From Chloroflexota bacterium (GTDB lineage: Bacteria > Chloroflexota > Ktedonobacteria > Ktedonobacterales > Ktedonobacteraceae): DNA of 26,956 nt. Each line of letters opens with the position of its first letter. Position 1 is the first letter of the stretch. Below are positions 15,498-22,663 of this stretch, in pieces. The notes below the pieces were generated by a model that searched no databases, was not told the DNA's origin, and saw only the letters and a program-made list of their open reading frames with translations. The position numbers were made by a program, and so were the translations under genes. The stretch covers positions 1 to 26,956 of the forward strand of contig CADDZH010000073.1 in assembly GCA_902812455.1 (NCBI GenBank), in the 5' to 3' direction.

Positions 15498-15565
15498 AGA
15501 CGCTTTTGGCGCTTTCAGCCCTCTTTGATAATACAACGTAAAATTACCTGTGCCTGTCACACCAC

Positions 15566-15610
15566 GTCATCCTGAGCGCATAATGTCATCCTGAGCGAAG
15601 CGAAGGATCC
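15566..15610. repeat. GTCATCCTGAGCG tandem fragments
   Basis: GTCATCCTGAGCG occurs at 15566-15578 and again from 15585, the second continuing as AAGCGAAGGATCC. These are fragments of the same GAGCGAAGCGAA core seen in the larger composite elements. They end 11 bases from the stop codon of the FAD oxidoreductase gene. Confidence 0.55.
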
Positions 15611-15620
15611 GATTCAACGG

Positions 15621-17216
15621 CTATCGATAATGCATCCCTCGCAATCTTCCTGCCATTCTCCTGCCCTTCGACGAGTTGCCCGGAGCCTCCCACAACCAGC
15701 GTATGGCGCGAAGGCGCGATGGTGGGCGAATCACATTGGATACACGATGCTTGCGCATTCTATTCCGTCGCATGCGTGGCGCACCCACAGGGCCTTCCGC
15801 TTCTCCCTGTTCAATGGCATCGAGCAGGTCAAGAAACTCATTCACGCTCTGCGCAACACCTTCAACCATCAGGTAGCCAGGCGGCTTCACAGCATCCCCT
15901 ACCAGAAAGAGGCCCTCTATCGCTGTCTCCGGCATCACATCCTCACCCTGCGCGATGCGGTTCACAGGCCATTCGCCCCGATAGGCGCTCATCGTCAGCA
16001 CACGGCAGTGCTTCTCAAAAGTTTCCCCAAACATCATGCGCAGGTCAGCTAGGGCCAGCTCTTTCTCCCCCTCAATGTTGTCGCTCTGGATCACCTGGTG
16101 CGTAATAAGCAAGTGCTTCCCCTCAGGAGCAAGGCGCGGATCGCAGTTGCTCGGCTGTACTACGCCGGCGATGCGCTTCGTATCCAGGCAATACATAATT
16201 CCTTTATGAGGGATCAAGGAAACATCGCTCAAGATGTGTACCTTAAGCCCTCGCGCATCATCAAAAGCCGCCCCCGCAAGTTGGGCCGCAAGTTGAGACT
16301 GCTCTTCTGCTGAACGAGATGCTCCTTCTTCACCCTCTTCTATGGGCATAGATACCTGCGATCTACTGGCTGATTGTCTGAGCACCTCGGCCTGGGTTAT
16401 GCGCCGGTTGTTGAGCAGCGCACTGGTAGCTCGCGGCCCGATATCGCTAACCACAAGCGGGGCGTAAAATAGAGCTTCTTCCTTCGTATGCTTGTCGCGC
16501 ACGCGCACGCCGGTCACATGATTATCTTCGGAAAGGACCTGCATGACTTCGCAGCCTAATCTCACGTCAGCGCCCTGCTCGACAATACGCCGTTCTATCG
16601 CTCCTACCAGTGCAGCGCAACCTCCCTCTACAATGCCCGGCGCCCCATAGCGCAGCATATTCTTCGTAGTTCTGATTACTTCTGCCGCCGTTACCTGGCT
16701 TAGCTCAAGGCTGAGAGCAAAGCGCGAGATACGTTCAAAATACGCCACTAATTCCCGGTTCCGCTCGACATTGATATGACGCCTTAACCAGGCATCAAAT
16801 GGGAGATCGCCTTCATTGCGAGGCAAGGGGCGCAAGAACATCAAGTAGCCCACGCGCAGGAACCAGAAAAACTGCCGGGGGCCTAGCACCTTGAAAACCC
16901 CTAGCAGGCCACGCGAGCGAATCTGCCTCCCACGCACATGAAACGAGGCAAAGACATCGGCATCAAAAAAATAGTGCGGGATCTGCAGGCGGCGCAGCAT
17001 CCTGGCCAGCACACCGCTGCTACCAAAAGGAACCATGTGAACGGCCCCCGTGCTGATCTGCACCCCTTGAAACGTTTTGGCCGTAAAACGACCTCCACAA
17101 TGGGGCAAGCGCTCGAGAACAGCGATGCGCTTACCCCGTTGCAGCAACTGTGCAGCGCTGAGCAAGCCGCCCAGTCCCGCACCGATGACAATGGCGTCGT
17201 ATCTGTGTTCTTGCAT
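15621..17216 (-). CDS. FAD-dependent oxidoreductase, phytoene desaturase/amine oxidase-like
   Basis: The 531-residue protein has an N-terminal Rossmann FAD motif VIGAGLGGLLSAAQLL (about 9-24) followed by VLERLPHCGGRF, and a C-terminal FAD-binding signature GLFLVGDAVKPPGYLMVEGVAQS near residue 450. This is the layout of the carotenoid desaturase/isomerase (CrtI-like) and retinol saturase group; the substrate cannot be decided from sequence. The last 45 residues form an Arg-rich tail not typical of CrtI. ATG 17216 (start of QEHRYDAIVIGAG) is chosen, with AGGG six bases before it, instead of an upstream in-frame start at 17255 that would overlap the FHA gene. No other carotenoid gene is nearby. 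It follows the zinc-ribbon/FHA gene by 22 bases and is probably cotranscribed with it. Confidence 0.85.
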   Translation of the reverse strand: MQEHRYDAIVIGAGLGGLLSAAQLLQRGKRIAVLERLPHCGGRFTAKTFQGVQISTGAVHMVPFGSSGVLARMLRRLQIPHYFFDADVFASFHVRGRQIRSRGLLGVFKVLGPRQFFWFLRVGYLMFLRPLPRNEGDLPFDAWLRRHINVERNRELVAYFERISRFALSLELSQVTAAEVIRTTKNMLRYGAPGIVEGGCAALVGAIERRIVEQGADVRLGCEVMQVLSEDNHVTGVRVRDKHTKEEALFYAPLVVSDIGPRATSALLNNRRITQAEVLRQSASRSQVSMPIEEGEEGASRSAEEQSQLAAQLAGAAFDDARGLKVHILSDVSLIPHKGIMYCLDTKRIAGVVQPSNCDPRLAPEGKHLLITHQVIQSDNIEGEKELALADLRMMFGETFEKHCRVLTMSAYRGEWPVNRIAQGEDVMPETAIEGLFLVGDAVKPPGYLMVEGVAQSVNEFLDLLDAIEQGEAEGPVGAPRMRRNRMRKHRVSNVIRPPSRLRAIRWLWEAPGNSSKGRRMAGRLRGMHYR

Positions 17217-17238
17217 GGAGAACCCTGTGGCTGCCGGC

Positions 17239-18600
17239 CTACTTCTCCTCGCCAATCAGGCCCCGCAGCAAGCTATAGCACTCAGCCATCGTGTTGAGCA
17301 CTTCCTGGTGCAATAGAAAGACTTTGTTCAACTCGCGCGAGCGCCGTGCCAGCTTGGTCACATACTCGATATCACGCGGGTTATTCATCACATCTTCCAT
17401 CAATTGCCGCAGCTCGGCCCACGACAATGCTTCGCGAGTACGCGCCACATCAGCAATGGTGCTATTCATGCGCTCAGCAACATTGCGCACGCCGGAACGC
17501 AGTTGATTGGTTGTCCTGGCAAGCTCTTCATCGTGCGTGTGAAGGGCTTCTTGCGTCTTATTCAATTGCTCTTGCAATGACATCACCTGCCCATCCAGGG
17601 ATGAAAGGGCAGCCAGCAGCGGTGACATGTCTGGTAGCGATGGCTGCGGGATACTGGTCAGGCGAGCAAAAGTCACGCTACTATCGGGCATTTCAATGGG
17701 CGCTTTCGTTGATGCCAGTTCTGACGCTTCAGCAGGAAGAGGAGCTGCTGGAGGTGCAGCCGGTGCCTCTTCGGCTATAGGCGCGGGCGTTGCTGGTGGG
17801 GGAGCCGCTTGTGCAGCTTCGGGGGCCGCAGGTGCACTTCCGTTATCCATCGTTCGCGTGCCAAAATCGTCATTCGCTGCCGTCGCAAGTTCATCCCCGC
17901 GTGTGCGATAGGTTACCTCCTGAGGAGCGTTAAATGGGACTGCTACAGTCGGCATATCTGGCACGCTTGATTGTGGGAACCCTGTCTCTGGCGCCCGGAA
18001 GACAAGCTCATATTCTCCGATACCGATATGATCGCCGTCCTGGAGAATATGCGTGCTATCCCCTTCCAACTGCTGCCCATTGACAAAAGTCCCATTCGAA
18101 CTGCCCTCGTCCCGCAGGATGTAATTGCCGTTCTCATACTGCACTTTGGCATGGCGACGAGAAGTCAGTTTGTCTTTCGAGAGCACAATATCAGAATTTG
18201 CCTGCCGGCCAATGATCATCTCAGGCTTGTCCAATGGATATTCCTGCAAGATCTCCCCACTTTCAGAGCGAAGGATGAATTTGGCCGGGTTCTCAATGGT
18301 TGTTCCAGTTCCGCTTCCAGCCACCGTTGATGCTGAATCTCCGCGTAGGGTTGGTTCTAAGTTCCCTGCTATGGTGGCCACGTTCGCATCAGGCCAGGAG
18401 GCACCGGGGGATGCCGCTATTGTTCCCTGATCCGCCAGGGGTGACCTCCAGCCCTCTTGTGCGGGCACGGTCGCCTCCCCTGCCACAGGCTGTGCCTGCT
18501 GCTGAGGTGAGGAAGATGCCGCAGACAGGCGATGGCCGCAGCTCAAACAAAAGTTATCCCCTGGCCGGGTCTCGGCCCCACAATATGGACACGTACTCAT
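17239..18600 (-). CDS. Zinc-ribbon and FHA domain protein
   Basis: The 453-residue protein begins with a zinc ribbon (C4, C7, C18, C21 in CPYC...CLSC), followed by an 80-residue flexible linker, an FHA domain (about 107-203) with GRQANSD (131-137), SRRH (147-150) and GSSNGTFVNG (166-175), a Pro/Ala-rich linker and a C-terminal coiled coil (about 330-440). FHA domains bind phosphothreonine, so it is likely a phospho-signalling adaptor, perhaps of Ser/Thr kinases not in this window. GGAGG lies ten bases before ATG 18600. A promoter with an extended -10 lies upstream, and the FAD oxidoreductase gene follows 22 bases after its stop. The molecular partner is unknown. Confidence 0.88.
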   Translation of the reverse strand: MSTCPYCGAETRPGDNFCLSCGHRLSAASSSPQQQAQPVAGEATVPAQEGWRSPLADQGTIAASPGASWPDANVATIAGNLEPTLRGDSASTVAGSGTGTTIENPAKFILRSESGEILQEYPLDKPEMIIGRQANSDIVLSKDKLTSRRHAKVQYENGNYILRDEGSSNGTFVNGQQLEGDSTHILQDGDHIGIGEYELVFRAPETGFPQSSVPDMPTVAVPFNAPQEVTYRTRGDELATAANDDFGTRTMDNGSAPAAPEAAQAAPPPATPAPIAEEAPAAPPAAPLPAEASELASTKAPIEMPDSSVTFARLTSIPQPSLPDMSPLLAALSSLDGQVMSLQEQLNKTQEALHTHDEELARTTNQLRSGVRNVAERMNSTIADVARTREALSWAELRQLMEDVMNNPRDIEYVTKLARRSRELNKVFLLHQEVLNTMAECYSLLRGLIGEEK

Positions 18601-18675
18601 GATCAATGTTCCTCCCTTGACTAGTTCGTACTCGTTGCCGGTACGCTACGCTACGCACAAACAAAAACTGTTGCC

Positions 18676-18684
18676 ATTATACCA
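18676..18684 (-). promoter_or_regulatory. Extended -10 promoter for the FHA/oxidoreductase unit
   Basis: On the minus strand TGGTATAAT is an extended -10 with a perfect TATAAT (18676-18681). The -35 region is weak. The leader to the ATG at 18600 is about 70 nt. Confidence 0.6.
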
Positions 18685-18773
18685 GAAGTCAACAATGACA
18701 GTCGAGATCAGCATCCCATTCTTTTTATAACTCACGGTCTCCCAAAAATCAGGGCTTGCCTCACCTTCAAGGG

Positions 18774-18970
18774 TAGGGGCGATGCTTGCCATCGCCCTGG
18801 CTCAAGCGGATCGTCGCCTGTTGGACTTTGACAACCGAATGGGGTCATCAGGAACGGCTCGTCGCCTGTAGGGGCTTGTAGAAGCTCGATGTATCGAAGC
18901 TGTGGGTGGATGGGGGATGGGCGGGGGCCTTGTGCTTGTCCCCGCGCCTCCTCGCTCTTCGCTCCCCTCC
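18774..18970. repeat. Intergenic repeat blocks
   Basis: GTAGGGGC hairpin: GGGCGATG (18777-18784) pairs with CATCGCCC (18790-18797) around CTTGC. A longer block from 18861 to 18970 starts with TCGCCTGTAGGGG and contains GGGGGCCTTGTGCTTGTCCCC-like sequence, matching blocks at 14811 and 22438. The gap 18685-19016 has no gene. Confidence 0.6.
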
Positions 18971-19016
18971 AAAAAACTACCCCTGTAAACGCTCTGGCTC
19001 CCCTACTCGTTGTTCA

Positions 19017-19778
19017 TCAAGCAGGCACCCAATTAACATCAGGCTGCAGCGCATTGTAAAACTGCTTTAAAGTCGCCGTAGACCCCCTGGCCGAGAACAC
19101 AATATTTGTCTCGCCCTTTACCCCGGTGCAAATCTGGTAGCCTGATCCGCCTGGACTGGAGTGTGCTGCTGGCGTGCTTTGCCCCGCACCAGCCACTGGC
19201 GTTCCCGGGCTACTCGTGGGGGAACATTGAAATGCCAGGCTGGCTGCCGTCTTAGGAGCTTCCGATAAACTTATGGGGCTATGATCGGGCAGCAAATACC
19301 CGATCGTGAAACTGCCTCCAAAAATAGGATCGTGCACGGTGCCCGAAGCGCTCACCAGGCAAGTACCAGCCGGCAATATAGCCGGTAAGTACACAGTAAA
19401 CCCAAGACTTGACTTGATCTGCGACCAGTCTGTCAACGTCGTAGGAGTAGGAGTAGCGGCTAGCGTTGGCGTAGCAGTCGGGCTACTTCCCGCTGTCGCC
19501 GTCGCTGTAGGAGTACCTGCGCTGGCAGTCGCTGCCGCAGTGGCTGTGACCGTTGGCGTCGCATGCTCATCGCGAAATACAATGAAAGGCTTCCCGCACC
19601 ATTTAAGCTTCGCCAGGGGCACCTGCGCTGGCGCCGGAATCGCCGGTGTTGAACTTCCTCCACTAACACCAAAAAGACTCGAGCACGAGATAAGTACCAG
19701 GCTTGAAAAGAGCAGGCATAGACATAGATATATTCCTCCACGCCGCCGGCACACTGATAAACCACGTATTAGTGACAT
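19017..19778 (-). CDS. Predicted lipoprotein with Thr/Pro/Ala-rich linker
   Basis: The 253-residue protein has a basic N-terminus, a hydrophobic stretch and a lipobox LISC with the modified Cys at residue 32, so it should be anchored on the outer face of the cell membrane. Residues about 75-115 are a low-complexity Ala/Thr/Pro stalk. The C-terminal ~135 residues contain SLGFTVYLPAILPAGTCL and four further cysteines; no family was recognised. ATG 19778 is chosen because AAGGAG lies nine bases upstream and it gives a proper signal peptide; the upstream in-frame start at 19829 does not. It stands alone on the minus strand, divergent from dnaA across a 550-bp gap. Confidence 0.8.
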   Translation of the reverse strand: MSLIRGLSVCRRRGGIYLCLCLLFSSLVLISCSSLFGVSGGSSTPAIPAPAQVPLAKLKWCGKPFIVFRDEHATPTVTATAAATASAGTPTATATAGSSPTATPTLAATPTPTTLTDWSQIKSSLGFTVYLPAILPAGTCLVSASGTVHDPIFGGSFTIGYLLPDHSPISLSEAPKTAASLAFQCSPTSSPGTPVAGAGQSTPAAHSSPGGSGYQICTGVKGETNIVFSARGSTATLKQFYNALQPDVNWVPA

Positions 19779-19927
19779 ATAAAAAAGCTCCTTAACATTT
19801 CCGTATATGCCCGAAAAAGGGCTACACATAGAGCAAGCAGGCAGAAATCATGGTCATATCGCCCGTAATTTTGCCACTAGTATATAGTAAAAGAGAAAGA
19901 AAACATATCCGATAGCCTTTTCTGGGT

Positions 19928-20036
19928 AATCTTGTTGGCAACAGCGGGTAGGGGCGAGGCTTGCCCTCGCCCTTGCAAGAAATCTTGTTGGCAACAGCGG
20001 GTAGGGGCGAGGCTTCGCCACCAGCCACCCTCGCCC
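19928..20036. repeat. Two-copy 35-bp direct repeat carrying GTAGGGGC hairpins
   Basis: A 35-bp unit (starts AATCTTGTTGGCAACAGCGG, ends GGCGAGGCTT) occurs at 19928-19962 and 19981-20015. Each begins a GGGCGAGG/CCTCGCCC hairpin: 19952-19959 with 19965-19972, and 20005-20012 with 20029-20036, the second having a longer loop. Confidence 0.65.
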
Positions 20037-20101
20037 TGCTCTGAAAACCCAATAGGTGGTGGTACCTGTACCAAAAGGGTCTCCATCCTTCCGGGTGAAT
20101 C

Positions 20102-20125
20102 GTAGGGGCGCAATTCATTGCGCCC
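20102..20125. repeat. GTAGGGGC hairpin
   Basis: GGGCGCAAT (20106-20114) pairs with ATTGCGCCC (20117-20125) over a two-base loop after the GTAG prefix. It is another member of the same hairpin family, about 200 bp upstream of dnaA. I saw no convincing DnaA-box cluster or promoter in 20126-20325. Confidence 0.6.
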
Positions 20126-20325
20126 ACTGCCGATTGATCGGCTACTTCTCGTCAATCACCCCAAAGGACGGAGAACCTACCAAAAAGAGGGCTTTACAGC
20201 GTTTTGATTTAATGCTACCATTGTCCTCTCTATCCAAATATTGTTGCGTATCCAGGCTATCCCTGACTACTAGATAGTAAAACGTATGAAAGTGCCAACC
20301 AGTACAACTTCTTGAGGTAACGTGC

Positions 20326-21897
20326 GTGAACGCGAAACAGATCTGGCAAACAGCCATCGAACGATTACAGGCAAAAGTCCAGCCAGCCGTCTTTACAACC
20401 TGGTTTCAAGGCACTTCTGCCGATTCCTTCCGCGATGGTGTGCTCGTGGTGCGAGTCCCGACGACATTTGCCAAAGCACACCTGGAAGGACGCTTTCTTG
20501 ACCTCATTCGTTCGATCCTCTCCGATATTACTGGAGAACCTGTAGAGGTAGAATTCATCGTGGCAAAAGATGCTCCTTCATCCGAAAGCAGCAATGCGCC
20601 GGGAGAGCATCTTCCTCCCGTCAGGAGGCCATATCGCCTGCCTAAAAATCGCCCTGTCTCCTTGCGAGCAGATACAATCGATTTCAGCAAGCCGGAAGCA
20701 TCGCCTCTACCAGAGCCTGCCATGAATTCTCTCGCTCCAACCATGCAGCGTCAAAGCGCCCATCGCAGCGCAGGCAGCGAGGAAGCCCTGGACAATGAAA
20801 TACGCCCGCAAGCTGCGCCTGGCGCACAGGGCCCCCTTGCGCATGTACCACTCGCGCCGCCATCGCGCAGTAGCGAGAGCATGTTAAATCCTCGCTACAC
20901 CTTCGGCACTTTTATCGTCGGCAAGTCGAACCAGTTGGCGCATGCTGCCTCGCTCGCCGTCGCCGAGCATCCCGGGCGTATCTACAACCCGCTCTTTTTC
21001 TATGGCGGCGTCGGCCTCGGCAAAACCCACCTGCTTCATGCCATCGGCCATGTTGGTGAAGCAGCAGGCCTCAACGTACTCTACGTGACCTCAGAAAAGT
21101 TCACCAATGAGATTATCAACGCCATTCGCTTCCAGAAAACCGAGGAATTCCGTACAAAATATCGCCAGATCGACATCCTGCTCATCGATGACATCCAGTT
21201 CATCGCAGGCAAAGAGTCCACCGAGGAAGAGTTCTTTCACACTTTCAACGCCCTGCACGATTCCAATAAACAGATCGTGGTCACCAGCGACCGGCCCCCA
21301 AAGGCCATTCACAGCCTGCAAGATCGCCTGCGCTCGCGCTTTGAATGGGGGCTGCTGGCCGATATCCAGCCACCCGAATACGAGCATCGCCTGGCGATCC
21401 TGCGCTCCAAGGCCGAATCGCTGCATTTCACCATTCCTGCCTCGGTTGTCGAGTACATCGCGCGGGCTGAATGCAGTAACGTGCGCGAGCTCGAAGGTTG
21501 GCTCAACCGTGTCATCGCCTACGCGACATTGCACGATGCCCCCCTCTCGGTCAGCCTTGCTGCCCAGGCCCTTGAGCACCTCCAACACGATAGCAGGCCT
21601 GTGCCAACACTGACCACCACCGAGGTGCTGGAAGGCATCTGCCGCTACTACAACGTTGACCTCGAGCGCCTCAAAGGCAAACAGCGCGACCGTGACATCG
21701 CCTGGCCTCGCCAGGTTGCCATGTATATCATGCGCGAAGAGACCAATGCCTCGCTGCTCCAGATCGGCGCCGAGCTTGGCGGTCGCGACCATACCACTGT
21801 CCTGCACGGCTATGAGAAAGTACACTCCGAAATCAACAACAATGATCGCGTCCGCCGCGAAATTGCTGCCTTGCGCGAAACGCTCCAACGGCGCTAA
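20326..21897 (+). CDS. dnaA: Chromosomal replication initiator protein DnaA
   Basis: The 523-residue protein has all DnaA domains: domain I (about 1-80; [22 protein letters not shown] is a usual start), a Pro/Ser-rich domain II linker (about 82-185), the AAA+ domain III with Walker A GGVGLGKT (227-234) and Walker B ILLIDD (284-289), and domain IV with the DNA-binding signature [10 protein letters not shown] (486-495). It opens the replication origin by binding DnaA boxes with ATP. The start is GTG with GAGG about nine bases before it. It is not next to dnaN or recF: the next gene is rpiB-like, 39 bases on. It may be the sole dnaA or an additional copy. Confidence 0.96.
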   Translation: MNAKQIWQTAIERLQAKVQPAVFTTWFQGTSADSFRDGVLVVRVPTTFAKAHLEGRFLDLIRSILSDITGEPVEVEFIVAKDAPSSESSNAPGEHLPPVRRPYRLPKNRPVSLRADTIDFSKPEASPLPEPAMNSLAPTMQRQSAHRSAGSEEALDNEIRPQAAPGAQGPLAHVPLAPPSRSSESMLNPRYTFGTFIVGKSNQLAHAASLAVAEHPGRIYNPLFFYGGVGLGKTHLLHAIGHVGEAAGLNVLYVTSEKFTNEIINAIRFQKTEEFRTKYRQIDILLIDDIQFIAGKESTEEEFFHTFNALHDSNKQIVVTSDRPPKAIHSLQDRLRSRFEWGLLADIQPPEYEHRLAILRSKAESLHFTIPASVVEYIARAECSNVRELEGWLNRVIAYATLHDAPLSVSLAAQALEHLQHDSRPVPTLTTTEVLEGICRYYNVDLERLKGKQRDRDIAWPRQVAMYIMREETNASLLQIGAELGGRDHTTVLHGYEKVHSEINNNDRVRREIAALRETLQRR

Positions 21898-21936
21898 AAT
21901 AGAAGCCTGATATTCCGCACAGACTGGAGGATCATT

Positions 21937-22404
21937 ATGAACATTGCTGTTGGCAGTGATGAACGTACACATCTGACCGATTTTGTGATTGAAGAACTCA
22001 AAAAGCGCGGGCATAACCTGATCCTGTTTGGCCCTTTGTCTGACAGCGATCCGGACGTAGACTGGCCGCTTACCAGCAGCAAAGTGGCCACAAGCGTCGC
22101 CAACGGGCAAGCCGCCGAAGGTATCGTCTTCTGCTGGACGGGTACAGGAGCTTCCATTGCCGCTAATAAAGTCCCTGGTATTCGCGCCGCTCTCTGCCAC
22201 GATGCCGAAACCGCTCGTGGCGCCCGCATCTGGAACCATGCCAACGTCCTCGCCCTCAGCCTACGCGCTACACCCGAACCCATTGCCAGAGAAATTCTCG
22301 ATGCCTGGTTCTCCACACCCTATTCGGACGATGAATGGAATCGCCAGCAAATAGAGCGCATTAAACAACTCGAAGCCGGCCACCCCTCACCTTCACAAGG
22401 GTAG
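21937..22404 (+). CDS. RpiB/LacA/LacB family sugar-phosphate isomerase
   Basis: The 155-residue protein matches the RpiB family, which interconverts ribose 5-phosphate and ribulose 5-phosphate (or related sugar phosphates) in the cytosol. It starts MNIAVGSDE and carries Cys66 in FCWTGTGASIAANKVPG (65-81), CHDAETARGARIWNHANVLALS (87-108), all family signatures. Compared with typical RpiB (FICGTGIG), the residues around the Cys are altered (Trp67 inserted between Cys and the TGTG loop), and the Asp-His-AG-E motif of the N-terminus is not seen, so the substrate could differ from ribose 5-phosphate. GGAGG precedes the ATG by about six bases. It follows dnaA closely and may share its transcript. 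Confidence 0.85.
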   Translation: MNIAVGSDERTHLTDFVIEELKKRGHNLILFGPLSDSDPDVDWPLTSSKVATSVANGQAAEGIVFCWTGTGASIAANKVPGIRAALCHDAETARGARIWNHANVLALSLRATPEPIAREILDAWFSTPYSDDEWNRQQIERIKQLEAGHPSPSQG

Positions 22405-22437
22405 GTTTTCACGTGAATCTACCTGGGAACCGGATCA

Positions 22438-22530
22438 TCGCCTGTAGGGACAAGGGGCTGGGTGGATGCGGTGTGGGGGCCTTGTGCTTGTCCCCGTGCC
22501 CTCGTGCCCCGCACGCTCCTCGCTCACCCC
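22438..22530. repeat. CGCCTGTAGGGACA-type repeat block
   Basis: The block starts TCGCCTGTAGGGACAAGG and includes GGGGGCCTTGTGCTTGTCCCC-like sequence; GGGACAAG can pair with CTTGTCCC. It is the third copy of the block at 14811 and 18861. It lies in the 260-bp gap between the isomerase and sensor kinase genes. Confidence 0.6.
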
Positions 22531-22579
22531 AACAAACCTATCCTTGTAAACACCCCTGTGATAGGGCTTCGCGTCCCCA

Positions 22580-22608
22580 TTGCAATCACACTCAAGGTAA
22601 GGTATAGT
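22580..22608 (+). promoter_or_regulatory. Promoter of the sensor kinase/response regulator pair
   Basis: A -35 TTGCAA (22580-22585) and a -10 TATAGT (22603-22608) are spaced by 17 bases. Transcription would begin near 22615, giving a leader of about 50 nt to the kinase ATG at 22664. Confidence 0.6.
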
Positions 22609-22663
22609 TTATATGGTGAAGTTGACCTACGAGCATTAAGTCCAGCGCGAAAGAGGGAGAGCA

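Noticed and set aside
19928..20036. Short direct repeats that might suggest a CRISPR or VNTR
   Set aside because: Only two copies, separated by 18 bases, and each is a GTAGGGGC hairpin; not a CRISPR array, and no cas genes are present.
21091..22239. 382-residue minus-strand open frame spanning dnaA and the isomerase
   Set aside because: Lies antisense to two well-supported genes and shows no family motif.
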